Assembly (NCBI GenBank): GCA_951812925.1 | Contig: OX638368.1 | Location: 25,111,187-25,175,186, forward strand | Direction of reading: 5' to 3' | DNA length: 64,000 nt | Source of the DNA: Calliopum simillimum | Lineage: Eukaryota > Arthropoda > Insecta > Diptera > Lauxaniidae | Shown here: piece after piece, positions 22,891 through 35,462 of the stretch | Layout: the number at the start of each line of letters is the position of its first letter | Numbering within the stretch: the first letter of the stretch is position 1 | Made by a program: the position numbers and the translations under genes | Notes under the pieces: generated by a model | What the model saw: the letters and a program-made list of their open reading frames with translations, nothing else | Database searches by the model: none | What the model was told of the DNA's origin: nothing

Positions 22891-23855
22891 TGAAATTTAA
22901 GCAAAGTATGAGATATCAACGAAAAACTAGAAACAATTGCGTAATGACTCAATTGTGTCCAATAGGAAAAAATCATAGCTACTTCAGTTATATACCACAT
23001 TTTTCTATAAAATTTTACTGAACAGGATGGCAAATTTAATTTTTTGAAATATAATTTGGTAGAAGGTCATTTTAAAATAAATAGAGTTTCAGTCAACTTC
23101 ATTAATATGATGGCATTGGATCTGATGGCTAATGAGCGCATCTATCTATGTATGTATTTATCACACAACAAGTTCTACCGGTCCAAATCTCGCCTAACGC
23201 TTAACATTTAAATGTTTCTCTTTTTTTATATAGATTGTTAAAAAAAAGTTTATTCCTGTTTAATAATTTTAACTATCGTGTTTGATAGTTTTTACTATGC
23301 TAGTATTGAAATATTTCTTTCTATTCAACTTTGAAACTTTTACGAAATTAGTACGCAGTTTTTGATTAATATGTAAAATGAACGAAGATTAACAAAAGTT
23401 CAGTAATTTTTGAACGATTTTCGCTACAAAAATTATAAAACTTTCCTATATTTAGTGCAACGATAAAAATAAAGTCACGATGGTATTGCTTGAAAACATC
23501 AAAGCCAGCGGCAGCAGCTTTTAGTGCTCTTGCTCTCTCATTCATTTAAAACGCACACAAGTAAATTTGGCATAAAATAAATTTGCATACAAAATTGCAC
23601 CATAAAAAATATACAAAAAGATCAAAAACAACAATAATAATAATAACAAGAACAGCGGAAAAAAAAAATTATTCAAATTTCTATTGCATCAAAGCAACAA
23701 CAACATAATAAGTAGTAAAATTAAGTGCATTAAAGTGTAGTGAAAATAAAGTGGAGCAGAATGGTCGGTCGGTGTTGGTGTAATGCAAAGTAAGCTAGTG
23801 TTTGTGTGTGTTGGCTTAAAAGCGCATAAAATGAAGTTTAAAAGCGTTAAATTTA
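22891..23855. other. No gene; 23460-23850 resembles a fly 5' leader
   Basis: The stretch 23540-23770 has AAACAACAATAATAATAATAAC, AGCAACAACAACATAATAAG-like and AAGTGCATTAAAGTGTAGTG motifs usual in long fly 5' UTRs, but no supported start codon or donor follows. This is inference only. Confidence 0.25.
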
Positions 23856-24130
23856 TATGCATTTGACATTTATAGGCCGAGGGTTGCGCACAGACACCGC
23901 TATTGTGTTATTTACACCACCCGCTGCTAACATGGCGTCTACCGCAGTTGCCACCATATTGAAAGCAACATACACACATTACACCCCAGCAAACATTTTC
24001 AATCAAGGAAGAATCGTATTCGATTCGCCTAGACGATTAAATCAATCGTCCGCGACAGTCGTATTCTGCTCTTCCGCGAATGTTCAGGCGTGAGAAATTG
24101 TCCGGCCGAATACGATTGTTTTAGAAGAAT

Positions 24131-24245
24131 CCTCTAACAACTCCCCGAAATGAATCCGCAAACGATCCCCAGGAAGAGTCATCTGGCGACTCCCCAAGAT
24201 GAATCTGCAAATGATCCCCAGGAAGGGTCAACAGACGACTCCGCA
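24131..24245. repeat. ~57-bp direct repeat, two copies
   Basis: GACTCCCC, AATGAATCYGCAAA and GATCCCCAGGAAG are shared by both copies. Confidence 0.65.
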
Positions 24246-24639
24246 ACATGTTTTTCAAAGCGAAAAAAAACTTGAAAAAACTTGAAAAAAAAAAATAAAA
24301 AAAATAAAATATGAAATGGCGACATAAAAATAATTTCATAAGAAATTGCTAATTTTTGTACAATTAAATGTCAAAATTTATGTGCCGTTAAAAATATACC
24401 GTGTAGTTTGACATTTTGCTTCGTGAAAAATACCGGGCCTCAGAAATATTGCCTTTTAGAAAAAAAAATTATTAATTTTTTCGAAATTTCTCAGTAGATG
24501 ACGTCATGTCGTAGTCGGCCATCTTTTATCGTTTAAAACTCGTCTGAAGGAGTTGTTGGTTATTCGTAAAGAAGTTCGATTTCAAACCATCATCCAGAAG
24601 AGACTTAGTCGAATCTTTTTTTATTCGTTTTGGGCTTTT

Positions 24640-25085
24640 TTTTATGAATTTTTTTTTTTGCACCAATCGATGGGGAAAGGTCGAAAATATATTTTGGTCA
24701 TAACCAGATTTGGTTCCGGCCCTCTAAGTGACCGATTTTGGCCAATTTTTGTAAAAAAATTTTATTGCACCAATCGATGGGGAAAGGTCGAAAATAGATT
24801 TTGGACATGTCCAGGGGTGTCTCCGACCCCTCTAAGTGACCGATTTGGGCCCATTTTTGTGAAAAACTTTTATTGCACCAATCGATAGGGGAAGGTCGAA
24901 AATACATTCTGGACATGTCCAGGGGTGTCTCTGACCCCTCTAAGTGACCGATTTGGGCCCATTTCGGTGAAAAATTTTTATTGCACCAATCGATAGGGAA
25001 AGGTCGAAAACAGATTTCGGATATGATCAGAGATGTCTTCGACCACTCTAAGTGACCATTTTGGACCCATTTTTGAAAATAAAAT
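24640..25085. repeat. ~108-bp satellite, four copies
   Basis: TTGCACCAATCGAT(G/A)GGG begins each copy (near 24659, 24767, 24875, 24982), followed by AAAGGTCGAAAATA, CATGTCCAGGGGTGTC and CTCTAAGTGACCGATTT. Open frames through it on both strands are by-products of the repeat. Confidence 0.9.
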
Positions 25086-25400
25086 GATTGCGCAAAACTC
25101 GCCTGGAAGAGTTGTATATTCATTGCGAAGATGTTTGATTCGCAATGATCTTCTAGAAGAGTGTAAGGAGGAATCTTCTGTTACTCGCGCTGAAGTTTTG
25201 TCGCGTAAAACTCGCCTGGAAGAGTTGTATATTCATCGCGAAGATGTTTGATTCGCAATGATCTTCCAGAAGAGTGTAAGGAGGAATCTTTTGTTACTCG
25301 CGCTAATCGCAATAATCTTCCAGAAGAGTGTAAGGAGGAATCTTCTTTTACTCGCGGAAAATTTTTTTCGCGGAAAGCTCGCGTAGAAGAGCTTTAAATG
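25085..25400. repeat. ~112-bp satellite, two full copies plus partials
   Basis: AAAACTCGCCTGGAAGAGTT starts near 25095 and 25207. Each is followed by GTATATTCAT-GCGAAGATG, TTCGCAATGATCTTC and AGAAGAGTGTAAGGAGGAAT. A diverged copy precedes the 108-bp satellite at 24538-24615, so the two satellites interleave. Confidence 0.85.
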
Positions 25401-25739
25401 CATCGCCAAAAATATGGAAGATTGTCCGCGATTGAAAATGTTTGCTGGGACCGATTTCAAATGCGCGCGCACTGAACTTCCGTTTTCCCTTAAATTATTG
25501 CATTATGGTGGGCAATGGACGACGGCCTACGATAGAAATTAAAAGAAAAACAGAACAGAAAATTTATTCATAAAAAAAAAACAAAAGAAAAAAATGAAAT
25601 GCAAAAATGTTTGACGAAAAACATCGTAAAATATGAATTTATGGCTTAATTATATACGAGCAAACATTTCTTTTACATTTCACGGTGATGATTAAGTAGA
25701 CGCTTTTGGACCCCATCGCCAGCAACGCCATCAGAAGAG
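25401..25739. other. No gene recognised
   Basis: AT-rich sequence between the satellites and the gypsy relic. Confidence 0.4.
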
Positions 25740-27860
25740 TTATTGTACAGTGGTAAAAACGCATGTAGTATTTTTGATGACATTCTTATACAGCTTGGGC
25801 GGGAATCGATAGAACACCGGAAAATGTAAGACTCCTGGGACTATTCTGAATCACTTTTCGTGCTACCATTTTTCGAAATTCACAAAACCAACGGAGACAT
25901 AGCCAATGGAAGATCGGTGTATAGTTTTATGAAAATCGGTATAAGTTCGGAACCCCTTAATGGGTTTGAAATGTATTTTAATTGGATATTTGTTGTTGCA
26001 CAAAAGTTTTGAATCTGAGTCATGATTTTCGAGACAAGGCGAATTTTCGAAAATTTCGAAGTTTTTTTTAAAGCATTATTTTTCCAAAAAATTTCTAACT
26101 AACCCAAAGCTTTGGTTACAAATTATGGAAGCCTAATCTATTTCCGTTTTTTTTTTTGATATGTAATTTGCACCTGATTTCCTTCATTAGCACTATTTTT
26201 TTTATAGGAAAACAAAAAATTAACCATGAAGTTAGTTTATTGACTGTTTTGTTTGCTTGTATAGTACTAATGAAAGTACCAACGCGCTTTTTTCTAAATT
26301 GAAGTATGATAATTTTATATTGAACCAATGGAATTTTCATGTAAATTATTATAACATTACAATAACACCGAAAATTGGCCAATTCGAAAATTATGACTCG
26401 GATTTGAAACTTTTGTGCCCTGATTTTGTAGCCAATTGAAATACCTTTCATATGACATCAATATTATTAAAATCCATCAATGGGTTCCGAACTTGTACCG
26501 GTTTTCATAAGGCTATAACCCGATCTTCCGATGGCTTTATTTCCGTTCGTTTTGCGAATTTCGAAAAATTGAACTGAGAAAAGTTTTTCAGAATAGTATC
26601 AGGAATCTTACATTTTCCGGTGCAGAAAATTTTGAGTCGTTAATTACATCACTCAAGAGCACATTAGATCGATTGCGAAGCCATGTTTTACGGCTGAATA
26701 GATCTATATGCGTATTTGCTGCTTCTGCTGTTGAATTTTTGGGCCACAAAATCGATTCAAAGGGAATTGATAAATCAGATACACACATTTGATGAAATCA
26801 GGACGCTCCGAAACTCTCCCCCTTTGATAAATAACAACTATTTTTAAGAAATGTTTCATTTATTTCAAATTCATCAACTAGGAACATGCTGTCAAGGGAT
26901 GTGTTGCAGAAATCTGAATTCAAGTGGACTGCAGAGGTAGATAAGGCTTTAAAAAACGTAAAGCCTGCATTAATTTCATCGGAAGTATTAAGGCCCCACG
27001 ATCTGAGTTTACCATTATTACTTGCAACTGATTTGAGTAAAGTAGGCCTCGACGCTGTTTTATCTCATCGACTGGAGAACGGACTGGAGCGTCCTATAGC
27101 ATACGCTAGTCGCACACTGACATTCACGAAGCAAAAATATCTACAAATGGATAAGAAGCGTTGGGCATAGTATGGGCAGCTCAAAATTTTATTTTATATT
27201 TATGTGGGAATGGAGTACAACGGACGACATGGCAGCACTGACAAAACGAACGAGGCTTGAACGAAACATACATAAAGAAAAGATTTTGAACAAACGAACA
27301 AGCAACAGTTGAGATCAGTTGTTGTTGAAGAGTCGAAATAAGCAGACGGTTGTCTGCGGACATGTTAAGGAGTGAAGTAAAAAGACAATGAAAAGAACAG
27401 AATTCGAATTCCTACTTAATTCGAAATTATAGTTTTTAACTAATAAAAAATGCTTGCCCAATCTTTCCCGTTTAAAAGGACTGAGTTATAAACGAGTTTA
27501 AGTAATCTGTAGTACAATTTTGTGTACAATATTTTTTTAAATCATCTTAGCCCATTAGGTCCTGTATTTACGGGTCTTTTGACACCTATTTCTAAAAACT
27601 TGGTCATAATGGGCTAAAATTTTCGAAGAAAATATTCTACGGAAGATTTCACTACGGGACACAAAAAATCATTTTCTTTAAAACGGTCTTCTACTTATCT
27701 TTGAAATGGAAAAGATCCGGAAAGCATTTTTTGTTCTTTAAAAATTATAATTTCAAATAAAGTGAACACAGAGTCGTGATCCCATCGACAGTTCGACCAA
27801 GAATACTAAAGGATTTACATTCAGGTCACTAAGGTATAAGCAAAATTTATATTTTAGCAA
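25740..27860 (+). pseudogene. Ty3/gypsy pol relic (RT, RNase H, integrase pieces)
   Basis: Pieces occur in the order of a gypsy pol. IFDDILIQ at about 25776-25800 is the RT catalytic FDD box. VEFLGHKIDSKGI (26730-26770) is the RT end motif. PLLLATDLSKVGLDAVLSHR (27020-27080) and PIAYASRTL are the RNase H start, continuing after a frameshift into ALGIVWAAQNF. RPRILKDLHSGH, near 27800, is the integrase zinc-finger region, followed by a stop. The copy is broken by a foldback insertion (25815-26624), frameshifts and stops. The stretch 27215-27400 lacks pol similarity and may be a solo LTR or another insert. gag, protease and flanking LTRs are not seen. Confidence 0.82.
25815..26624. mobile_element. 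Foldback element inserted in gypsy RT
   Basis: The left arm (25815 to about 25990) starts CCGGAAAATGTAAGA. The right arm (about 26440 to 26624) ends TCTTACATTTTCCGG. Shared inner blocks include ACTATTCTGAA, GGAAGATCGG and AAGTTCGGAACCC. The gypsy frame stops at the left end and resumes directly after the right end, which fixes the insertion limits. It has a ~450-bp AT-rich centre with no credible ORF. Confidence 0.82.
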
Positions 27861-28610
27861 AATTTTTCCACCACTGTGCATAGTTACCTCTATCCACCAG
27901 CAGTGGTTAGTGTTAATGCAAGCACAATGTTGACTGACTGAACTTTAAGCCTGCATTTGTGGTAAATTGCACGCGATGCTTAGTGGATAAAAAATCACAA
28001 AACTTGGAGGCGATAGGAATCAAGTCTATATAAGTCGCTTTCGGATAAGTAAGTAAATAAACTGTTTGGTTTGTTATTTTTTCTCTCTTTTAATTTGCCC
28101 CACAAACTTTCGAAACCATTCGTTTTACTATGTACAATCTGGGCAGTCTATGAAATTGGGGTAATTTGCGCATAACTCCATTTTAATTGCACGGTTGGAT
28201 TTAGCGTTTATAGTGAGATTCCAATGTTTTTATGATCCTTTCATTGAAGAATACAATGTATGTTTGAACCTATGAGTATAAACTTTATAATCGCTAAAAC
28301 TTGATCTTTATCAAAGTTTTTTATATACTTATATATGGCGCTCAAAGAGATCTGGCCACCCAGTTCTTTTTCTGGAAATATAATTACCTTGCAAAAAGAT
28401 ATATGAGTAAAGTTAATTTCGTGATTATGATATGTGCACTAGAACAAAAAAAGCTTGTCAGCCCCCTCATCCCTGATGTAAAAAAATCCTATCTTATTAA
28501 TATATATGTAGTTCATTTTTATAGTGGGTGGTGTAATAACATTTCGGGTCAAAAGTAAAGTTATACACATTATGTGCCATGATAATCGGTTACTTCACAA
28601 ATAATGTTCT
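27861..28610. other. No gene recognised
   Basis: AT-rich sequence. The open frame 28301-28558 has no family or splice support. Confidence 0.45.
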
Positions 28611-29030
28611 TACATTGAAATCATTTTAATATTTTTTGGGTGCAAGATAATTCAATGAAATTTGGTACACTTTTTCCATCGTCAAAGTTAGCTCGATTTA
28701 TTGAAAACGAGCGAAATCGGCCAACGGACACGCCTACCGCCAATAGAAGAAATATATTCAAAATGCAACTTTAAAAGAATTTTTCACGGCAATCATAATT
28801 CACATAAATACTAATGACGGTAGGCGAAGGCTCTGAGCAAAAGCTAGGCAAACTCAGAACTTAGACAAAAAGGCGTGGCATCTTCCATATAAGCATAAGT
28901 TTCAAAATGCTATACCGAAAGCGTTTTTCAAGATAATCCAACTTAATTTCACTCAAGCAGTAAAAATAGTAAAGGCAAGCTCTGAACAAAAACTTGGCGA
29001 CCTCGGACAATTTTTTTCTATTTTGAACTA
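28611..29030. repeat. Fragment of the dispersed 46.3-kb TIR family
   Basis: TTGAAATCATTTTAATATTTT, AATGAAATTTGGTACACT and GAGCGAAATCGG-CAA-GGACACGCC match the left part of the element at 46278. GGTAGGCG, CTCTGAGCAAAAGCTAGG and GGCGTGGCATCTTCC match its internal repeats and 47390-47500. No intact ends. Confidence 0.7.
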
Positions 29031-29840
29031 CAGCTTGATAGTTTCTTAAAAGATTCTCGGAGCCCAAACTTTCGTAGCGACTATCGTGCCTAAGGTAGAG
29101 GCACAACAGTCAATATAAAAAACCATGTTTTTTGCTCATAACTTTTTCTTCTTAACCCAAGATACCCAAGTTTACTTGTTCCAGCACAAATTTTGACATT
29201 AAAACATTTTTTTTATTTTTTTCTTCCAGTATAGATAATATGTATTCGGTTCCGAAAATCGATTCTTTTCCGTTTTTCAATACGATAGCGATTTTTTACT
29301 CAAACATTTTTTCAGAATTTTTTGAGACATTTTATAATTTTCAAAAATTGCTCACAAAAAAAAAAAAAAAATATAAAATTCACACGTATTTCTTGGACGT
29401 TTCTAAGCATTTTTTGCTTGACACACTTTTTTCGCAAGATGACTTGGTTTTGAGTAAAACCCCTTTTTCCGACCGCATTAACAAAATCTCCATGTTCGAG
29501 TGGCCATACTTTTCAGTAAACTTTTAATCTAAGAACTTTTATAATAAAGCATTTTAAATAACAAACACAAGAATTTGAAATTTCAGCATTTTTAGCATAA
29601 CCAATTTTTTCTTTAATTTTTTAAGTAACTACTTCGTTGGGATATTTAATTTTCTACAAAAGTTTTCTTTAAAAAATATTGAAATTTTGCTTCAAACGTT
29701 AGATAATTGAAAAAACTCTTAAGGGTACATTTTCCCTCTTCTAACCGATTGTCATAATCTGATTTAACAGCACCCTGCGATTTTCTCTTCTTAATTGACC
29801 CATTTATCGATTTCTGTAATAAAAACCTGTAAACGTCTTT
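29031..29840. other. No gene; contains an ACACGTATTTCTTGGACG block
   Basis: The block 29380-29450 (ACACGTATTTCTTGGACG, TAAGCATTTTTTGCTTG) resembles the core of the palindrome at 53535-55055 and 45885-45900, pointing to a shared mobile family. Confidence 0.45.
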
Positions 29841-30151
29841 TAGGCTGGACACACGACAGCTTAAATCCGGATTGTAGACGTAATAATGTGAATTTTTTTA
29901 TTGCATGATTTTAGGCATTTTTTAAATACATATTTCATAGGCAGGGGCCAAAAAATTCTAAAACATCAAAAACAAGATTAATAGTGAGCATCAGAAAAGC
30001 TAATTAGAATTTTTTGGCCCCTGAATTGGGAAATTTTCTTTTAGTCAATGTTTATGAAATATGTATTTAAAAAATGCCTAAAGTCATGCAATAAAAAGAT
30101 TCGCATTATAACGTCTATAATCCGGATTTAAGCTGTCGTCTGTCTAGCCTA
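29841..30151. mobile_element. ~310-bp MITE with ~100-bp inverted repeats, TA-flanked
   Basis: The ends read TAGGCTGGACA and TGTCTAGCCTA. Arms share GACAGCTTAAATCCGGATT, ATTGCATGA, TTTAGGCATTTTTTAAATAC and ATATTTCATA. A second small inverted repeat (GGGGCCAAAAAATTCTAA / TTAGAATTTTTTGGCCCC) is nested at the centre. If TA is the target duplication, this is a Tc1/mariner-type MITE. Confidence 0.85.
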
Positions 30152-31303
30152 TTAGTTCCCTTTAAAATGACATAATCAATAAACCTAAGATCTTAGGATT
30201 CCAAAGATGGATACAACAGAAAAATGTGTGCACATTTAGTTGAAAGATGCTTAAAGTTCGTTGAAAATATAAACAAGTTCTTTCAGTCTTTTTTTTACGC
30301 ATCACTTTGGGGTTGCAATATTGCCAACTCATTACAACACATTCGATACATTTCATTTTTATCTTTTCCACCTGTTGTATTAATTTTCTGTAATTTTAAA
30401 TAACTGACGATGTTTTTCCAATAATTACGCTAGTTACCTCCTTCTTCTCTCTATATTGCATCGTATTTTAGCTTAAACTCGTTTGTCATAAGAACGAGAA
30501 AACAACGCTTATATAGGGAATAAAAATTCCCCAATGCAGTTAGCCGCACATAATTATAATGCTGCTATGCATTGTATGGGGTGAAATTGCGCCCTATTTG
30601 CTAATTAGCATTATGAATATGTCGCAAAAGCAAAGAACTCACTCAAATGTATAACGCATGGTAAAATTTGTGACATTTCGCTTAAGCAAGTAACTAAGTA
30701 AGCGGACAAATAACCCGTTGGTTGGTGTTATTCAAGGGCAAATGGTCTATCAATGTGACTTTAGTGTTTTTGAAGAAAGAGGGTAACACTTTGCAAAAAA
30801 AAAAAAAAAAAAAACTAAATGACAACATCGTTGAGCTTGACATTGTTGAAATTAATATGCGCACACGTTGCAAGACGGTGACAATGTGTTCCTTTTGACG
30901 GATGAACGTCAAATTTTAAACACTAATAGCTGTGTTCGTTTAATTAAAGTGCAATTTTAGGACATGTTTTTAAAAAAAAAAAAATTGCCTTATCAAGATT
31001 GTAATTGTAACGACACTCGGAAGGACGCATGGCTACATTATTCTTCTGGTCGATTTAACTCGAAAATATTTATTTTTTTTCATTTTTAATTCTTTGAATT
31101 CCTTTGATAAATACACCCTTTAATGCAGTTTTCATGTAGGAAATTTGTATGTATTACTGCCTTTTTCATATAACAAATGAATGTTACACTTTTTTTAAAT
31201 TTTTATGTTTTAATTAAATAACGCTCTGTATCAGTCTGTGGCACTAATGAAAATTCCTCTGGATAGAATCAGCGTAAAATTAAAGCAGCTTATTTGGAAA
31301 CTA
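30152..31303. other. No gene recognised
   Basis: AT-rich sequence with poly-A runs at 30797 and 30972. Confidence 0.45.
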
Positions 31304-31610
31304 TACACTCAGAAAAAGATTGTTTGGAAAGTATTTGCGGCAAGTTACCGCTTACTTAAAACAAATACTTATTATTTAAAGCAAACATTTAGCTTTTATA
31401 CCAAGCTGCTATCATAAAGATATTTCAGTGAAAAAAGAAAAGAACTTGTCAAAAATCATAAGCAACTTATTCTTTACAGCTTACGATTATCACTTGAAAA
31501 ATACTTGGCAACCATGGGCCCAGGTTCGACTCCCAGTGTGGATGATTTTGTTTTTATTATTTTTAATTTTTTTTATTGTATAAAATATTTTTTTTTATTT
31601 CACTCTATTC
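31304..31610 (+). repeat. Repeat with a CACTCAGAAAAA end and a tRNA-like B box
   Basis: It starts CACTCAGAAAAAGATTGTT. A T-arm-like core, CCCAGGTTCGACTCCCAG, lies at 31519-31536, directly followed by a T-rich tail. The core belongs to the tRNA-like family found repeatedly up to 61 kb. Confidence 0.6.
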
Positions 31611-31739
31611 TCAGCCATTCTATGCCTAGCGTAACAAGATCTGCCACATCCCTCCCAGTTTAACTGAAATTTGGTACATGGTTTCATAATATGCCTAAAT
31701 TTTGGAAATGGCAAAAAAAAAAAAAATTTTGCGATTTTT

Positions 31740-32330
31740 TTTTGTGGTTTGTGGATGGGTCAAAGAGTGGAAAAATCGCTTAATTGTCACAAACTCTCCT
31801 CAAATAATTGTCAATAATTTGGACATTTCTTAACCGATTTTCATGCTCAGTTCACTTTTGGAAAGGTATTGAATTAGGCTATAAGCTGAAAAAAAAATTT
31901 TTCGTATTTGATAAAAATTATTAAATTTACTACTATTTTAGCACTAATTTACGAAAAAAGTGCCCAGGTACACCTTTTTTGCCTCCCAAAATATATTTTT
32001 CGGGAAAATAAGTCTTTCATATGAAAAAGAGGAAAAATTGGTATGTCTCGAGGCTTAGAAGTTATGATTTTTTGAAAATTTGAAAAAAGGTCCGACCACA
32101 AAATTGCCCATAACTAAAACATTTCTAAACCCATTTTCATCTTTGGACCATTTTTAGGAAGGTACTGAAGAACGCAATGCGCACAAAGTAAATTTTTTTA
32201 TATTTAGTAAACTAAATTTTCTACTATTTCAGTATTAAACGATAAAAAACGCTGTAGTACCTAATTTCGACCTTCCAAGATATTTTTCCAGAATAGAGGA
32301 CAAAACCACCTTGCACATGATTCTAAAATT
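31740..32330. repeat. Diverged tandem repeat, ~320-bp unit, two copies
   Basis: Both copies carry AACCNATTTTCAT, TTTGGA(A/C), GGAAGGTAYTGAA, ACTATTTYAGYAYTAA and CCTYCCAARATAT. A GTGTAGTGTAGTG run follows near 32352. Confidence 0.55.
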
Positions 32331-32891
32331 AAAATGGTATCTTTGGCAGTGTAGGTGTAGTGTAGTGTAGTTATGATTTTTTTAACATTTCAGTACATGC
32401 AATAATTCGAATTATGTAAGTTTTTCTGTAATTTACATCATTTTGAAAATAAAATACGCCGTGCTGTACTTAGAAAAAAATTTGGTTTCAACGAGGAATG
32501 GCACTTTTTCGCTATATTTCATGGTAATTGTATTAGTGGCTCCTTTAAGCGAAGTGCTTCAAGAACAAGTTTGCAGAGACCTTACCAAGGCCAAATAACA
32601 GATCACGGCGTGCCCTAACCCATTTTAAATCGAACGTCGTAGCGCATCAAATTTTTTTTTCCAGATTCTGTTTACAAACCATTCATTCCCTCAATTAAAA
32701 TTTTTTTTGGCTGGTGTGTGCACCTTTTCAACATTATTCACATTTTTTATATTTACTACAATTTTAACATTTACATTATTCCATCTTTTGAATTTTTTGC
32801 GAATTCAACAACTTAGGCTCAACAAACACAATACAATTGACCTTGTATTATAACCAATACCAAAGTATGTAATTGAAATGATTGCTTTCAG

Positions 32892-32974
32892 GTAGCTTCT
32901 AATGCCATTCAAAATATTATAATTCAACGGAAACAAACGCCAATCACCACACAACATTTGATTTGCCAGTATCT
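32892..32974 (+). CDS. Weak candidate internal exon
   Basis: A polypyrimidine acceptor (TTGCTTTCAG) ends at 32891 and a consensus donor (GTAAGT) starts at 32975. The 83 nt between are open in the first frame (VASNAIQNIIIQRKQTP...). Just downstream is GC-richer sequence with AGCAGCGGCAGCAGCAG repeats, unlike the surrounding AT-rich DNA. No partner exon or family match is visible, so this may be chance or a non-coding exon. Confidence 0.2.
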
Positions 32975-33399
32975 GTAAGTGGAGGAGCAACTACCGCAGC
33001 AGCCACCAACAGCAGCGGCAGCAGCAGGGCCAACAACATCAGTGCCAGACAGATTGCAACAATCAATCGTTCATCTTATTATGGCCAATTAAAGTGTCGA
33101 TTGCAGTTTAAATTTGCCGGAGGATGATGATAGTGCGCACACATACAAAGTTATCGTATACATTCATGCATCAGAGTGTACATTAAAAAGTTAATCAAGC
33201 GCAAGCATTTGTTCGCATAAAAATTTTCACAATGATTTTTTGTAAAGCTGTAGTTAGCATTCAAATATCAAATTCTGTTTAGAGGGACATGTTTGTTTCA
33301 ATATTTGAGTAGTATTTTAAAACAGAGAGGAAGGGAAGGAGAATAAAAAATAAAAAATATAAAAAAAAAAACAAAAATGTGTTTAATATACAAATGATA

Positions 33400-34345
33400 C
33401 ACGAACGTTACACAAGTCTTCCATAGACGCGGGTTCGATTCCCAGCGCGGATAATTTTTTTAAATTTTTTTTTCTCTAATTAATTAACTTTTGTTTAATT
33501 GAATTGAAATTGAATATATGTATTATGATTTTTTGTAAGGAAGATTAGAAAAAAAAAAATAAACAAGTTTGCCATGGACCCAGGTTCGATCCCCTGCGTG
33601 GGAAATTTTTTTTTTTAATTTTTTTGTTATATTTTTTTTTAATAAAACTTTTCTATTTTTTTTTCTCTAATTTGTTTACTTTTGCGTATTTGAATTGAAA
33701 ATAAATACATAATAAGGTGTTTTTGTTTGGAAGAAGATAAGAGAAAATAAAATGCACAAGTTGGCCATGGACCTAGGTTCGACCCACAAAGTGCGTAATT
33801 TTAAAAAAATTTTTTTATTATTTATTTTATATCACTTTTTTATTTTTTTTTTTCTCTAATTAATTTACTTTTGTTTAATTGAACTGAAATAGAAAACATT
33901 ATGATTTTTGCAAGAAAGAAGATTACAGAATATAAAATACACCAGTTTGCCATGGGCCCAGTTTCGATCCTCTGCGCGGGTAGTTTTTTTGTTATTTTTT
34001 TTTTTTGGTATAATTTTTTTTGTTATAATTTATTTTTCATTTAACTTTTCTATTTTCTTTTTCTCTAATTTGTTTACTTTTGCTTATTTGAATTGAAAAT
34101 AAATAAATAATAAGGATTTTTTGAAAGGAAGAAGATTAGAGCAAATAAAATACACAAGTTTACCATGAACCCGGGTTCAATCCTCAGCGCGGGTAATTTT
34201 TTCTTTTATATAGTTTTCTTATTTCACTTTTCCATTTTTTTTTCTCTAATTTATTTACTTTTATTTAATTGAATTCAAAATTGAATACATTATGATTTTT
34301 TTGTAAAGAACAAAATTAGAGAAATTAAAAGTACCATAAGCTTGT
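33400..34345 (+). repeat. Tandem array of five tRNA-like (B-box) units, ~190-bp period
   Basis: Each unit has AATACACAAGTTTGCCATGGACC, a GGTTCGATCC core, a GCGYGGGTAAT end, a long T-run, CTCTAATTTATTTACTTTTG, and TTGAATTGAAAATAAATA. Cores lie at 33432, 33583, 33776, 33960 and 34174. The core plus flanks resembles a tRNA T-arm, and the T-run is a potential Pol III terminator. No complete cloverleaf is present. Confidence 0.82.
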
Positions 34346-35462
34346 GTGTATTCATTGTTCTTCTTGTGTCTTTTATCTTCTTCAAGTCCATTGAGCCTTT
34401 AAAAAGCTTCTCCAACTTGAAAGGTGTGTCGCAAGTACTTTTAAATCTTAGGCGTATTTCTTGTTCCAGTGATCGTTTAACCGATATCTTTTTATAGCTG
34501 CGTCTACTGCCAGCTTGCGGGTGCTACTCCAATGTTTGATGCCAGACTGTATCAGTGGTCTATGACCTATACATTTCCTCGTACAAAAAAAGTTTTTAAA
34601 TTTTTATTTAACTCAACCCAGCCCAATTTCTTCATAACCTGTCTAATATTTTCAAATTTCTTCCACATTATTGAAGTTTATATATTTTTTTTTTTAATTA
34701 TTAGTTTAAGTTCCACTCTTAACTTGAAATATAACTGATACACATTGAATAGTACATACATACGAGTTAAATAATGCGAAAATTCATCGATCATTAAATC
34801 ATTAGCCAACCAATAGGAGTCGTCAATCTTTTGATCGTTCGCTTGTTCGTTTGATGGATCGATCCGATCGATCGTTTGGATCGCACAGATCGCTTAGCGC
34901 TATAATTTCAAAGTAGTCAGTCAGAAGCAGCAGTAAACGTCGATCAAATGTCGCCGCTGCTGCAACGAAAAGGAATAGAGAAGTAGCTAAACACGCAATT
35001 CTTAAGAATTAGCTAGAACTTGAAAATACATTTATACACACGTATACATTAAGGCGGGTCGATTATCATACAAAAAAAAAAAAAATTGTTTTCTAATTTC
35101 CATTGAAATATGTTTCTTGGCTTATTGTTAGATTTTTGACAAAATATTTTGACACTGTTGAAAGCTTCAATAATGCTAGAAATTTTTATTTGGACCAAAA
35201 ACACCAAATTTGTATGGAAAACGTTTTTGTGTGTCTACACAACGCAAAAAAGGAACAAAATTCAAGTTTGAACATATTGCCTGAAAATATGCTAAGTTTT
35301 AAAATACAAGCATACTTTAACGCTCATCCGATATGTTTTGTAGAGCAAAATTTTACAAAAGCATAGCATAGCATACTTTCACGCTTTGCGATCTTTGAAA
35401 CACTACGAAATCGTAGCACACTTTAAGGCATAATTTTTAAAGAGTGATATGTTTGAAATTTG
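34346..35462. other. No gene recognised
   Basis: A GATCGATCCGATCGATCG patch near 34857 and TCAGTCAGAAGCAGCAG near 34919 could be promoter-like sequence, but no transcript start is supported. Open frame 35103-35366 has no family support. Confidence 0.4.

Noticed and set aside
24121..25123. Open frames across the 24-25 kb region
   Set aside because: They follow the 108- and 112-bp tandem repeats.
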